Part shown: positions 42,358 through 55,683 of the stretch, piece by piece | Position numbering within the stretch: the stretch's first letter is position 1 | Layout: each line of letters starts with the position of its first letter | NCBI GenBank assembly: GCA_030847615.1 | Contig: JAUMIR010000003.1 | Coordinates: 191,961,149 to 192,025,148 of the forward strand | Length of the DNA stretch: 64,000 nucleotides | Source of the DNA: Gambelia wislizenii | Lineage: Eukaryota > Chordata > Lepidosauria > Squamata > Crotaphytidae | Reading direction: 5' to 3' | Program-made: the position numbers and the translations under genes | The notes under the pieces: model-generated | Database searches by the model: none | Seen by the model: only the letters and a program-made list of their open reading frames with translations | What the model was told of the DNA's origin: nothing

Positions 42358-45300
42358 GTAACATGGGAGGAACAGGCCAGATCCACAGCCTGAATACACA
42401 AGCAAGGAGCTGGCATTTTCTGGTCCATATAGATGACTCCTAAGAAATAGGTAAAAAGTTCCCTGTAAAACTTGATGACTGAATAGGAGTTAAACCCAGG
42501 CCCACCTGATCTAAAAGTACTACAACCTGTGGCCCTCCAATTTATTTTAGGATCCAATTCCTATCAGCTCCATCTAGCATGGCACTCCCAGAAAGATGAG
42601 AGCTAGAGTTTAAGAAGAGCTGAAAGAATATGTTTATGTAACTCTGCTGTGTCCAGAACACCATACTGCCTGTGATGATGACTTCATTCTCTCTCAAGAC
42701 TGCAAACATAGTTGAAAGTCTAAATACTTCTAGTTCTACCATGTGAGTGTTTTTAACTGAACACTCAAAAGGCTGGAAGTCTGCAAATTCAGCTATGTCA
42801 CTATTTTAAAAATCCTAAGCATTTTATACCTGGGAACACTATCCCTCAGTTATGGTTATTAAATTACTTCCACTCTCCTCATTACATTTTTTTCCCTTTA
42901 GTAGTTTTGCACTTGCAGAATTCTACCATTTTGGGAACCATTTTGGTAATGATCACCTTCATGATCAGTTGAAATAAAACGGTACTAGCTCTAGTCCTTC
43001 TAGGACCTAAAGATTATGCTGGTTTTGAACATTACTGTATGAGATTCCTCACCCATTGGCAGAGCAATAAAAGAAGGCAAGGGAAAGTAAAGAAAACAGA
43101 AAACAGAAAGCATCCATAAAAGAAAGGTAGACCATTACCTAGTGCCATGGGACAAGCAGCAGTTAGACATTCTGAAAATGAAAAATTTCCTCATCCCAAA
43201 ATTTTGTTTTATAAAAAGTGAAAGAACACACAACAACCCATCAAGGAAGGTAAAAACCACCACCAAGGTGAATATGGGCACCCACAAACACAAGCCATCA
43301 ATGGAGATTACTGCTCTGCCTCCTTAACGACAAATAATCTAAGAAGATGTTGAAGGAGGTATTTCTCTGTGAATAACACAACAGAAACACAGCCACCCCT
43401 TGTCACATGACTACAACAGTGAAATATGCATGAAAGAATTCATATGCACCAGCAAAATTGAGCAAAAGTGTGCAAGACTATAACTTTTAGACCATAACCT
43501 GCCCATATTGTTTCCAACCCTGAACTCTACCATGTTCCAGAAGATCATGTACCCCTTTTACAAACAAAAAACCTTGTGTTTTCTGCCAAGGTTTCAGTGG
43601 CATGGGGGAAGTAAATTGGTTGCTTTCTTTTTACCACTCTCACTGCTTTTTTGTGATATATTTTGTGACTATTTTGTGTCTGTTTTATGTTTGTTCATTG
43701 CAACTGGTGTTTATTACCATTCCATTGCTGTTGTTATTGTTCAGTGCCCAAATTGCTACAAGTTGTTTCTCTCTATTTCTCTCTTCTTGCTTTCTCCATA
43801 GTCAAATTGTTTAGATTTCTTTGTTAGAATTGTGCTAACCTTCAGAGTTCATTGACCACTTGCAAAGTTAAGGTTTTGTATTGACAAACCTCTGCCATTG
43901 CCAGCAATAACTTGAAATTGTTTATATTCCTGCAACCAGCTCATGCTGTTGGATATTGCTCCAAATTCACATCTCATTACCAATATATAAATTGTAGTGT
44001 GACTGCATTTTTCCCAACTGGTCTTATTTTCTGTCACTGTTCTTTTATTTGTGAAGAAAGAAGAGGTTGGTTCAAACCAGGAGACAAGTTGAATAGTTGC
44101 ACGAGAACCACAATGGTGTGTGATAGCCCCAACTGAGGATTGTGACTGCTCTAGTAGTATTCCATCTTATGCCTCCTGTGTGAAAAATCCCTAAACTTAT
44201 ACAGTGAGTTGCATTTGATACAGTTTGACATGATGGGGTTTCCTCCCGGGCCATGTGTGTGTGCAGACGTTCCAAGCTGCATTTTGTTATGTATTTGGAT
44301 AAAACTGTCTAATAACTCCATTGGATAAAACTAATAGTGTTACCCAAAATGCTCCTTGGAAAATTCCAAGAAAATATCGAGATTCTAATATGTTGGTGAA
44401 ATTAGCAGCAACTCGACTTTAGCTAAGCTATGCATAAGGGGGTAACAAGGGGATCTTGAAAACCTTTGTCTACCAGTACTAGTCTGGGTGGAATACACAC
44501 ACATGTAAAATTAAGTATGGTTTTTGTTAAAGAGTTCAAAAATAACACCACACACATACAGACGTTCACCCCGAAAAACATTCACAAAAGGCTATAGAAA
44601 AGGCAGTAGGAAAAACGTGGGATAGAGGGTAGCAAGAAGATTTGTTGGGGGTGATACAACCTGTCCTGTAGTCAATCCGTCAGAGTGAATGGAGGAATCT
44701 GGGGTGGCTAACACAGAGTGATAGGGTTTCCCCTATAACTGAGACTGTGCACACTGAGACCTATTTGCGGGGGTGTGTGTGTCATGTATACCTCCAAATA
44801 AACCTGAGGTTATTAGATGTTTCATGGGCTGAAACAATAGATTCCATGAGCCTTTATGGGTTGAACAATGAGTTTCCTAGTCTTGAAAAAAGGTGTGGAA
44901 GATACTAATGTGTTTCTTAATGTCCAATGATTGGATATTAAAAGCTTGAGCAACCTGTCTTAAGGTTGGGGATTAAGGGAGGAAATTTCAAAATCAGGTT
45001 TCATCCATCTATTCATTATCTCCCTTTCCACTGGGAAATGTGTCCTTTTTACACAAAGCATGGCATTCAGCTGTCTTCTCTGAGACCATTGTGCTTTTTC
45101 CTGTGTGGAAAGTCACATTGATTACTCAAATTAATAATATGCCATTTTATTAATACACAATTTCTGAGGTCTCTAGAAGTGGGGTGTAAGCTTCTGGAAG
45201 TGGGGTGTAAGCCATGCTAACAATAGCTGCAGAAACTGTTCAAGAACCCAGAAAAACTTTTACACTCTCTCTCACACAGAGAGAGCACCTTTTTTAGCAA

Positions 45301-48149
45301 TATGAAGCCTTCATTTTCTGCTTTTATATTTACCCCATAAATATCCCCAGAGAAAATGAAATCAATATTATGATAATAAAATATGTACAAATGCAGAGCG
45401 GTGCAAGAAGTCTGTTTGCTAGTGCCATCATTTTTAAATGGCCTACGCGACTAAGATTTAAATGGATTTTTTTTTTTATGTTACAGTCAAGTCCATTCCT
45501 AGCAAGCCACAGGCACACTGAAAATGGACAGGAGGATATGTGCTTGTAAAAACTTGGGTTGTGATTACCTTCCTTTGCTATCTCTACATTTGACCCCAGG
45601 TGCACTTAAATGCACCTTTTTATGTATCTGTGTTATATTAGAAGAATCTCTCTTTTTACAGGTGTTGAAGCTCTTTTAAAGTTCATTTTGAAAGACTCCA
45701 AAAACAAGAAAGTTAACAAGGGGGCTACAAGGTGACACATCAACTGCTGGGAAGTGTGCTCAAGCAGCCATTGAAGTAGCAAGTGTCTTGTGGGGTTAAA
45801 TAAATTAAGCCTACTTTTTAAAAGGTCCTTCTCTTCTGAGAAGTCTTTTCTGCCAAATATCGTCAAGGTTTGTGCAGTGAGTTTTATATCTTTATCAGTG
45901 TAACTGCAATCAAATTCCTAAAAGAAGGTTTTCTTCTCCTTTTATTTCTTCAAGAATGGAGAAGCAGGACACGCTTGACTTGTACATTCTTGGAAAGGAT
46001 CTTATGCCATGTGGAAGTTGCTGATATCAAAATTGCTGCATCTTAACAAGATAGTAACAAATACAATACCTAAATAATGAAAGCCAATAATAATGTGAAA
46101 TAATGTAATCCAACAGTCCACATAATGCAGATTGTGTACATGTGCAACTGACATTGTTGCCTGATATCTTCTCAGTCACCTTCTGCTTTTCTGTCAGCAA
46201 AAGTTCACCACTTGATCCTGTACCTAAAAATAGTAGTAGTAATTGTAGTAGTAGTAGTAGTAGGAGGAGCAGTACAAGTAGATATTATATCAATTAAAAA
46301 TTATATGTAGAAAACAAGATAATGTTGACACATCTGCTTAAAACCACTCACAGTAATTCCAGCATCCGTTGAGTAGATCACAACCAGTAATTCTGCAAAT
46401 TAGGAATATACTCTAAAACCCACATCAGCTGTGTACAGCAGTTTCAATGAAAAAAAAAAAGCATTCTGCCAAATGTAGGAAAATTAAGCTGATGTTTCCT
46501 GGGACATGATGATTACCCCCCCCCCAAAAAAAGTGCTGTAAAAATAGCCCTTAGCAAGCAGTTCTATAATCAGGGTTCAATCACATTGTATTACCTCATA
46601 GTTTTTCTTTTGCTTCTTTTCTGTGGATATCTATGCATTGCACTGGTGTAGAGACTGGAAGCACTGTCAGTCTTCCCAATTAGCCAAATGAATGTCAGGG
46701 TACTATTGCTTTAAGGACAAAGTAAAATATTGAGGCAACAGACAACATACCAGCATAGCTGAAGTGGATTTGGTCACAGTTGTGGCTGAGCAGAGGGCTG
46801 ACAGGCAAACACTCCTATATAGTTGAACCACTAGTTGCACAGTGTGTGGGTTGGTGTATGTTGGAGATATTGCTGTTAAGATGATGAGTTTTGTTGTGTA
46901 TATACTTTATTTACACTGCAACTGAAGATAAAGGCCTCCAGATATCTTTGGATGAATGTTGCAACTTGTAATTCTTTTTCTTGTGAGTGAAAGTGGGTCA
47001 GAGCAATGAAACACCTGCTAGCTGAAGCCTTTGTTCCTGTGTCACTCCCCCCCCCATTCTGCTGCTTGGCTATACCTGGGTTAGTTTGTCCCCAGGCTGT
47101 GCCAGCAATCTCTCAGTGAGCCAAAAGTGAGTGGACAATGAAGTGACTGCAAAAGGGAAACATGAGCATTTTGTGTAATATAGAGTTTCTCTAAAACTTT
47201 ATTAGAATTCTATTCTGCACTAAAATTTGAAATTATAGAATAGGACCAGCATCAGCATCTGTGGGCCCCTTAATTGTGACCCATTAAATAAACTCTAGTT
47301 TAGCACTCTTAATTGTAGCCTTCTTCATAATTTTGCACAATGGCCTAACCTAGACTAATGTGATTCTGGGGCATTATGGAAAATTTAAGGGGCAATTACA
47401 CAGACCCACTAAGCACAACTTTGAAGGGCTGGTGAAGCTGTCACACAAACCCATCAAGGTCCCCTGAGAGAAGGGATGTCCCACCATGCAGTCCTTTATC
47501 CCGACTGCCCTGTTTCAAAGTTTTAAGCAGCTCACCTACTTGCTGATAATACAAGTGTAGGTGGTTGTGTGAAGGACAGTCTTTAGGAGAAAAATAAATC
47601 CTTGCTGTTCAAAGCAATTTAAAGCTGAAATCTGTGCACATACTGGAAGCAGCCCTCCATATTTACTATTCATATGCATCAGGATACACAGTACCAGCCA
47701 TATTTCATTCTACAGGGTACTTATAGATCTGATTCATCTTCTAATGGAAGTTGCTGTTATGAGTTATGCTCAGTAAATATGAAATGAAAGTAGACTTTGA
47801 TACTTAAGGTATGGAGCTTGCCAGAGTTTGCACAGATTGTAAGAGGCATATTAGAAGGGTAAGGCAGTGAAAGGCCTTCATCCCTTCCATCTTGGAGAAG
47901 TCATTCCTCATTTTAAAGTACAAACTGGGATTTCTCTCCCTCCTGCTGGCAAGGAAATAGTCTCATTGAGAGCAATCAGTGCTTAACTGTCTGGCTTTTC
48001 TCCACTGAATGGCGACCTTCACAAACTGGCTCAGACTTGCATACCCACCACATTGGTACTGTTCAGTTTTTAAAGATGATGTTGGAAGGAGATTTGAAGG
48101 AAGACAAAGGTCTAAACTTGATTAACATTAACTCATGTGTGAAAGTCCA
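42358..48149. other. Long unassigned region
   Basis: Nearly 6 kb with no recognisable gene or clear repeat family. Minor items are a (GTA)n run at about 46,231-46,263 and a duplicated AAGTGGGGTGTAAGC at about 45,178-45,212. Open frames up to 97 codons have no motif. It may be unique intergenic DNA or very old repeats. Confidence 0.5.
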
Positions 48150-49117
48150 AGGCGGGGGAAGTGAGGGTGGCCGCGGCAAACCCCTAGATTCACCCCCTCT
48201 CCCCACCTTCAAGGAAGGTGGGGAGAAGGGGCGACGATGCCCCGTTTGGCTGCACAGCCTCCACATCCTCCTCCTGGGCTCCGTTCCAGGAGGGAGCCCA
48301 GAAGGTGGGATCAGGGCTATGCAGCCAAATGGGGCATCGTTACCCCCTCTCCCCACCTTCCTTGAAGGTGGGGAGAGGGGGCGAATCCCGGGTTTGGATG
48401 CACAGCCTCTGTGTCCTCCTCCTGGGCTCCCTTCCAGGAGGGAGCCCAGAAGGAGGGATCATGGCTATGCAGACAAATGGGGCATTGTCGCCCCTTCTCC
48501 CCACCTTCCTTGAAGGTGGAGAGAGGGGGCGAATCCCGGGTTTGGCTGCACAACCCTGACCCCTCCTTCTGGGCTCCCTCCTGGAAGAATCAGGGCTGTG
48601 CAGCCAAACAGGGCAGCATTGTCCCTTCTCCCCACCTTCCTTGAAGGTGGGGAGAGGGGGCAAATCCTGGAGTTTGGCTCCATGGCCCCGCGTGCTCCTT
48701 CTGGGCTCCCTTGCGGAGGGAGCCCAGAAGGAGGAATTCGGGCCGCGGAGCAAAATGGGGCATTTTCGCCCTTTTCCTCCACCTTCAAGGAAGGTGGGGG
48801 AAAAGGGTGAATATAGCGGTTTGCCTCAGCCACTGCAGAGGCCATCAAGTGGTGGCCACGGCAAACCACAATGTTCGCCCCCCTCCTCTGTCTTCCATTG
48901 CTCCCCAAAGAGGGAGAAGGCAGAGGAGGGGGGCGAATGAACTGCAAAACACTTTGTTTCACCCCCTGCCCCATCTCCTGCCTCTTCACTCCATTTGCGA
49001 AGAGGCAGGAGATAGGCAGGGAGGTGAAGCAAAGTATATCCGGCTTATAAGACGACTCTCAATTTTGGAGGGCACTTTTGAGTGCTCAAAAGTTGTCTTA
49101 TATGCTGGAATATACGG
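48150..49117 (-). mobile_element. Palindrome-chain element, one-ended copy
   Basis: The right end at 49,117 (reverse complement CCGTATATTCCAGCATATAA) is followed by TA. The next ~300 bp inward are the reverse complement of the left end of the 61-kb element. Inward lie palindromic modules repeated at about 148 bp (starts near 48,201, 48,351, 48,499, 48,630 and 48,778). Examples are CCCCACCTTCCTTGAAGGTG and GGGCTCCCTTCCAGGAGG. No opposite terminal repeat is seen near 48,150, so the copy is truncated. Confidence 0.8.
48201..48800. repeat. ~148-bp tandem array of palindromes
   Basis: Four to five units. Each unit has a CCACCTTC/GAAGGTGG hairpin and a GGGCTCC/GGAGCCC hairpin separated by AT-poor loops. 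Open frames on both strands through it (up to 174 codons) are products of the repeat. Confidence 0.85.
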
Positions 49118-50744
49118 TACCTATTTATGCCTTTGCTTTCACTATTCTGTTGGAGCTGGGATAGCTAAAGTTGTGACTCAGCAGGCATTCTTCACACCTT
49201 CTGCTAGTAAGGACCCTACAAGATGTCCATTGTTATTTCCTTGGGATTAGAAAATGTACATGTCCGTTTAAAATTAGATGGGGTCAATTTGAAGGGAGGG
49301 GAGAATCCAACTTTTCTTCACTTCTGACCACATTCTGCCATTTTTACACTGATGAGTATCTCATCTCATGACTATTCTCTCTGGCGTTAATGAGGTTTCT
49401 TGCTGGGCAGGCTATGTGAATATGTCAGCATGAGCAAAGGTGACAGTCAGGCCTTCAGCCAGTAGCACAATCCAGCCCTCTGGCCCAAACAACACCAGAT
49501 GTACATTAATAAATATAGCCTCCAATCCCAGAATCCCCACTGTTTAATTGAGGGGAGGAGGAGAGGGAACTTTTTCTACAACATCCCCTGCATTTTAAAT
49601 AGTTTCATCTTTATTAGCAGCAATGCAACTTCCACATTATTTCCATTTGTTTTGACATGATAATGTAGTCTCAGCAGACTCGCACTGACACCATTTCATT
49701 TTGTCTTGATTCTGTAACCATCCCCTTGACATCTCCACAGACTGATTTAGTGCAGTTCTGACATTCTAATGTGCTCTGTTGCAGACTTGTATTGACATCT
49801 TCTGGGGAGATTTGTGATGGCAGGAGGTCCCACAGAAGTGAAGGGTATAATGCCATTGTCACAAAATATAATCGCCACATCAACCCCAGGAGCTATTTAG
49901 TTGGCTTAAACAAATCTCTTCAGGATTTCTTCTCCCCAAAGATACAGTTTTTTAAAAAATTCAATATGTTTTTGCTTCTATAAGAATGAGCTGGATGCAA
50001 TGCAATCATATCCTCGGGTTATGCCAGCAGGATGACAACAGGCTACTAATACCCTTTCACCAATGGAACAAAACATTAACACCAACATAGTGGATTTAAG
50101 CTGATGTAAGAATTCTGTTACTCTGGTCTGATAACCCTTCTGCCAGTGGGATGCCAAAAGGCAAAAAGCAGGCAGAGCTGGCATCTTGGCAGGAGAAGAA
50201 CATAGTGAGGTCAGTCCTGTTCATAACAAGGACAGGTAAAGGAGGTGAGAGAAATAAAAACACTAGTATTGGCATAAATGAAAAAGCTTCTAGCCACACC
50301 AGAGGGCAAGGTTCTGATTAGTTCAGGAACAGAATTTGGAAAAATACCTTTATTATATATGAAGACTTCCAGAATGCTCCAGGCAACAAAGCCAGTCAAC
50401 ATAATGGCTAGGGATTCTGGGAACTTCAGACCAAGAAAAAGAAAAAGGAAATCCAGCCCCTGTTCAGGAGTCAATCACAGCTCAACATTTGAAGTACATA
50501 AAACCTGAGAAAGGAACGTAGTTCTTGAATCATGACACTCGATCATTCCACCCTAAGCTGACAAAACTATGGACACGTGTGATAGGAAGTTGTGATGATA
50601 CAATACTTTCTATAATGAAAGTAAATAGCATAAAGAAGCAAGTGAAGGTATAAGCAATTACGTATAGGAGAGGAAGATTATGAAAGAAGATGGTTAAACT
50701 GAGGTTTTCATACTTTGAATATATTATTAGACAATGTGAGTCAT
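49118..50744. other. Unassigned spacer
   Basis: Nothing recognised. Confidence 0.5.
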
Positions 50745-50940
50745 TCAAAAGGATGATAATGCAGGTAAAGCTGGAGGCAGTAGAGGAAGAGGAAGACTAA
50801 ACTACAGGTGAGATGAGTCACTCAAGGAACTATGAACCTGTGTTTGTAAGATCTAAGCAGGGCTGTGGATGACTCTTGGAGGGCTCTCATTCATAGGGTA
50901 GCCACAAGTTGACGTCAACCTGGCAACAATTAACAACAAG
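50745..50940 (+). mobile_element. RTE/BovB-like LINE 3' end
   Basis: A decayed frame with a GRGRL-type Arg-rich segment, a W-containing tail and a final CAACAATTAACAACAAG run. It is the plus-strand relative of the repeat at 30,643-31,050. Confidence 0.5.
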
Positions 50941-51044
50941 AAATAATATAAATATTTCTTTGATGCCTCCAAGCACTGCAGTTAGACACAAACATTCTTA
51001 GAATCTTGAACTTCACTTCTTGAAATGTACACATCTGTGCAATA

Positions 51045-51690
51045 GATGTTCTCTTTTATGGGTCTGAAACATGGGTCACCTATCGCCAACACTTACGACT
51101 CCTCAAATGCTTTCATCAGCGCTGTATATGCACAATCCTACATATACACTGGACTGACTATGTGATGAATGTTGCTGTCCTTGAGCAAGCAGGGATCACC
51201 ACCATTGAGGCCATGATATTGAGAACACAGCTGCACTGGGCAGGGCACGTTTCTAGGATGGAGGACCATCGCCTCCCAAAAATAGTACTCTACGGTGAAC
51301 TCGCCACAGGTCAGCGTAAGAGGGGTGCTCCAAAAAAGCGATACAAGGACTCCCTGAAACAACATCTCAGGCTCAGCCAAATTGATCACCAACAATGGTC
51401 CGTCCTGGCCTCACATCAGGAGGCATGGAGACGCACTATCCACAATGCTGCAGCCTTATTTGAGAACTCACGCCAAAAAAGTCTTGAAGAGAAACAACAA
51501 CACAGAAAGAATCACAACCCAGAAACATCATCCAAGGATACCTTCTGCTGTGCTTTCTGCAACCGGACTTGTTTATCTCAGATTGGCCTTTTTAATCATC
51601 AGCACACTTGCAGAAAGCATGGGATGAGTCCTTCCTGAATCTTCATTTGCGAAGAAAAGCTAGAAAGAGAGAGAGAGAGAGAGAGAGAGA
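51045..51690 (+). mobile_element. LINE A copy 3
   Basis: 5'-truncated; starts within the YGSETWVTY coding motif and ends in a (GA)n run at 51,666-51,690. The hAT element begins 10 bp further on. Confidence 0.85.
51162..51638 (+). pseudogene. LINE A reverse transcriptase C-terminus
   Basis: A 158-codon open frame with HWAGHVSRMEDHRLPK, GAPKKRYKDSLKQHL and the terminal CCAFCNRTCLSQIGLFNHQH. The last is a Cys2-His-type zinc-finger-like motif (C-x2-C-x12-H-x4-C). It is the best preserved copy of this region in the window. The catalytic RT core and endonuclease are missing, so it is a relic. Confidence 0.82.
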
Positions 51691-52689
51691 TCCAATACAT
51701 CAGCCTTTCTCAACCTTTTTACCCTGGAGGAACCCTTGAAATGATTTTCAGGTCTCAGGGAACCCTTATGTAAAACTTATACATACAGCTCTCTTTATTT
51801 TTAAATTACAGAAACAGTGAAAAAAAAATGATGCTTATTATATTCCACACTGCTAGCAATACATATTTGATACTTGAAAGTAACAGGCCTGAAAGAGCAT
51901 ACTGGCAGAGAAGTATTTATAGTGTACATTAAAATACTGACAAAATATCCTATGAAAATGCCAAAAAAGTAATCTATAATAAAAATAAATTAAATTAAAA
52001 AACAAATATATTTATCATGAAACTATTAAAACCTGAAAAATGTCATATGAAAATAAAAAAGACTAATACAAATATATTTGATGAAAAACAAATATATTAT
52101 GATAACATTATTAATGTGAAACCTATGCTTGCCTTTTGGTACACAAATATTTAATTCAGGGTCAAAATTTTGATAACAGACACCCCCCCTGATCTTAAAG
52201 AATGGTGGATCCGGGGGAGGTGTTTTAATGATGGGCATGGAGACGAGCCCAGGGGTTGGCCAGGGTATGGCTACGCCCTGGCTAGGAGGAGACAGGGGCG
52301 GGCCTGAGTCCAGGACTATTTTACCCTTTGCCGCCCCTGGCTTCCTCCTCTTTTACACTGGATCGAAAAGAAGGAGGAACATCCATCTTTCCGACTTGCT
52401 TCAGCCACGAGGGAGAGCTAAGTTGGCTGCGCTGTGCTTTGGGGGTTTTATGTATGATTGGCAGCAGCCCAGCAGTGTGGTTTTTTGATTGCTGATAGCT
52501 GATTCTGTTTTTTAATTGATATACTGTGTGTTGGTGGTTTGTTCTTTGTTCTCTGTTCCCCCCCTTTGTTCTGCCCGTGGTCGCCACCTCACCCCCCTCC
52601 CTCCTAATTCATTGGGCATTGATTGTTGAATTATTTGGAATTTTAATGAATTGTATTGAATGAATTGTAATTGTGATTGTAATATTGAG

Positions 52690-53520
52690 TGAATTGTAAT
52701 TGACCCTTGCCTCGCCCCAGTGCTCTGTGACCCATCCCCAGCGCTCCGTGGCTTGCCTCCCGCCGCTGGTACCTTGGTGCATTCCTTTGCCACCCCAGCA
52801 CTCTGTGGTTTGCCTCACCGCTGGTCTCCATGCTTGGTTCACCCCCCTCACGCCGCTCCTCCCGACGCTGGTATGTTGGTGCATTCCTTTGCACCCCCGA
52901 GCCTTTGCCACCCCAGCACTCCATGGCTTGCCTCGCCGCTGGTCTCCGTGCTTGGTTCACCCCCCGCGCCGCTCCTCCCCGTGCCACTCGGCCCCATCTG
53001 CTGCCGCGGCCTCTTGTCTCTCGGTGCCATCCTAGCTGGAGTGCGGCCTAGCTGGAGCCTCCCCCCCACCCACACCACATGGCACTGTCCCAGCTGCTGC
53101 CGCGGCCCAATCCTGCGATGCTCACGGCCTAGCTGGAGCCTCCCCCCATGCCACGTCTTGGTCAATCCTGCGCTGCTCGTGGAGCGCGGCCTAGCTGGAG
53201 CCTCCCCCTGCCCACATGGCTCCATTAGCTGCCGTGGCCTGATCCTGCACTGCTCGGCCCCAATCCTGTGGCGGCCTAGCTGGATCCTCCCCCACGCCAC
53301 ATGGCGCAGCCCCATCTGCTGCAACAGCCCGATCCTGTGGTGTGGCCTGGAGACTCCCTCCACCCACGCTGCTCGGCCCCAGCTGCTCTGTGGCCCAATC
53401 CTGTGGTGCAGCCTGGCGCAGCCTAGAGCCTCCCCGTGGCCCTCCCTGCAGCCTAGAGCCCACACCACATGGTGCGGCCTGGCGCAGCCTGCCCCCCCTC
53501 CGAGCCACTCGTAGCCGCTG
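52690..53520. repeat. GC-rich leader minisatellite
   Basis: A CCCCAGCACT-headed unit is repeated at about 118-bp spacing (52,793 and 52,911). Then GCGGCCTAGCTGGAGCCTCC recurs near 53,043, 53,128, 53,190 and 53,275, with decayed copies to 53,460. A 264-codon Pro/Leu-rich frame spans it, but the strand-symmetric open frames point to composition, not coding. Confidence 0.8.
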
Positions 53521-53559
53521 GGCCTTTTGATAAATTCATTAGTTTCATTTTCTGGATTT

Positions 53560-54160
53560 TGTTAAGTAGCTTCCTTTCCTTGATTTTGTTGCCTTTTTAA
53601 TAGACTGATTACGTTGAAGTTTTTAATTACTTTTTAGTTAATTTTGATTACTTTTTAATTACTTTTAGTTACTCTTTAATTACTTCTTAATTACTTTTAA
53701 TTACTTCTAAAATCCTTAATTACTTGACTTATTCTAGTTACTTTACTCACTGATTTGCTTGAATTACTTGCTTTAGCTTGTTATTTAGTTTATTTGTCTT
53801 GTTAATTACTTTAGTTACTTGATTTAACTTCAGTTAATTACTTTAGTTACCTGGTTAACTTCAGTTACTTTTCAGTTAATTCTGTTAATTACTTTAGTTA
53901 CCTGGTTAACTTCAGTTACTTGGTTAATTACTTCAGTTGTTTTAATTACTTTGCTTTATAGTCAGTTGAGTGAATTACTTCAGTTGCCTTGTTAATTACT
54001 TCAGTTACTGGATTTAACTTCAGTTACTGGATTTAATTACTTCTGTTGCTTTATGTAGTTTCTAGGTAAACCTACTTTATGTGGTTTTGTTGATTACTTC
54101 AACTACTTAATTAATTCCTTTTCTTACTTCAGTAGTTGATTTGTTAATCACTTTGATTCA
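53560..54160. repeat. AT-rich TTAATTACTT leader repeat
   Basis: Dozens of variants of TTAATTACTT, CAGTTACTT and AGTTACCTGG in loose tandem, with almost no G/C. It directly precedes the gag start at 54,226. Confidence 0.85.
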
Positions 54161-54225
54161 ATTTGGACCTTTTTAAGTGGTTGCTTTTAATTGTTTTCTA
54201 TTATTTGTCTGTTTTATTCAGTGGC

Positions 54226-55565
54226 ATGGCACCCAGAAAGGGTAAGAAAGGCGGTAAGGGTAAGGAGCCCGCTGAACTGGCCCGGCCCCAGAATCCTGAA
54301 CCCGTTGAGCCCGCCCGCCCTCATGACCCGGTTGATGGTGTATTGCAACAGATTTTGGATTGCTTGCAGGCCTTGGAAGATGCACGCTTACCAAGGCCTC
54401 CCAAGGGTCCAGCGGGGACAACGTGGGGGGGTTGTCTAATGAGGTAGCTAATCAACTTCTCACCCAAATCCAGGCCTTGGAAGACCAAGGGGATATCAAC
54501 CGGGATGCACAAGATGACGAGGATTCACCTGGCGAGAGGCCTAGTGGACCACATCAGCCAGCTGCCCTTGGTCAGGGTGAGTTGCCTAATGACACTGCCA
54601 ACATGCCGGCATGGCCATGGAGCCAGCTGGACTCTAACACTGATTCGCACACTCAGGGTTTGGGTAGCCCCCCTGGCAGCCCTACCAATGTGCTCTTAGG
54701 CTGGTACCCGGGTAGGATGGGTGGAGGTCAGGTGCTGCTCATGGGGTCCCCCTACCCATTGAGCCACCTGGGGTTGCCTGCCACAGGAGGACATGCGCCC
54801 ATGATGCTCCCTCACAGTCCTCTAGGCCTTGAGCAGGCTCCTGGTCTGGGTGAACATTTGGCCCAGGCTACTAAAGAAAAACTTTTAAAAGGGGAGTATG
54901 TGGACATCTTCTCTCTTCTTTTCCGTGAATTGGACAAGAAGGAGAAGATGATTTGGACAACAGGGAGAAGGAAAAGATTAAGTGGAGGCGTGTTGATAGG
55001 AGGTGGTCCAACTGGTTGGCGGGTTTCCTGATATATGCTGGAGTGGTATCCCACAGCCAGCCCCACAAGTCATATGCCCTCATACGATACCTCGACATTA
55101 TATACAGGGCCTACATGGATTTTGCAGGCCCGGCTTCGCTCCAATACGACAAAACATTTAGGCAAATGGCCGCAAATGGCCGCTTCCTACCCAACTATGA
55201 GGTGGGATATCATTAACTCGCACCTGTGGCTACAGGTGATGTCCCCAAGCCGTCCAATACTGGGCGAAAGGGCACAGAGTGGCCATTTATTGCAGAACAC
55301 CAGGCCGGGCAGCGCTGCATGTCAGCCCGGCCAATCTTCCCTTCCAGTGACGCCTAATCAGCGGATGTTATGTTGGGAGTTCGGGTACAGGGGAGCCTGT
55401 TCTCGCCGCTCTTGCACTTTTCGTCACGAATGCTCCATATGTGGCGGACCACATTCATTCCGCAACTGCACCAAAGGGAGCGGACAGCTTGGCAAGGACC
55501 AGCCAGGAGGGAGGAAGGGCCCTAACAACCCTGCCCCACAGGGAAAAGGGACCCAGCCCAATTAG
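54226..55565 (+). pseudogene. Ngaro-like gag (ORF1), frameshifted
   Basis: The likely start is ATG at 54,226 (MAPRKGKKGGKGKEP, a basic N-terminus). A frameshift near 54,410 leads to NEVANQLLTQIQALEDQG. Another near 54,960 leads to WRRVDRRWSNWLAGFLIYAG and YALIRYLDIIYRAYMDFAGP, the most conserved gag segment in this group. A third near 55,180 leads to WDIINSHLWLQVMSPSRP. The C-terminal CWEFGYRGACSRRSCTFRHE and CSICGGPHSFRNC form a Cys/His-rich nucleic-acid-binding region. The protein would coat element RNA in the cytoplasm. At least three frameshifts disable it. Confidence 0.82.
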
Positions 55566-55683
55566 GTTGGAAGTTCTCGCTGCCTGGCTGTGTGTTTACC
55601 TGGACCGGTCGGCAGCTCAATACCTGCGGGACGGTTTTCATGAGGGTTTTCGCATTCCTTACCAAGGGGTGTGAAGGCCTTAC

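Noticed and set aside
48201..48800. CRISPR-like regular repeats
   Set aside because: Long diverged tandem units with no short identical repeats separated by unique spacers, and the DNA is vertebrate.
48037..48989. Open frames of up to 174 codons in the 48-kb block
   Set aside because: Products of the GC-rich palindromic tandem repeat, present in several frames on both strands.
52720..53514. 264-codon Pro/Leu/Cys-rich frame
   Set aside because: Coincides with a GC minisatellite in the leader of the Ngaro-like element. A 206-codon frame runs on the opposite strand, and neither shows a domain.
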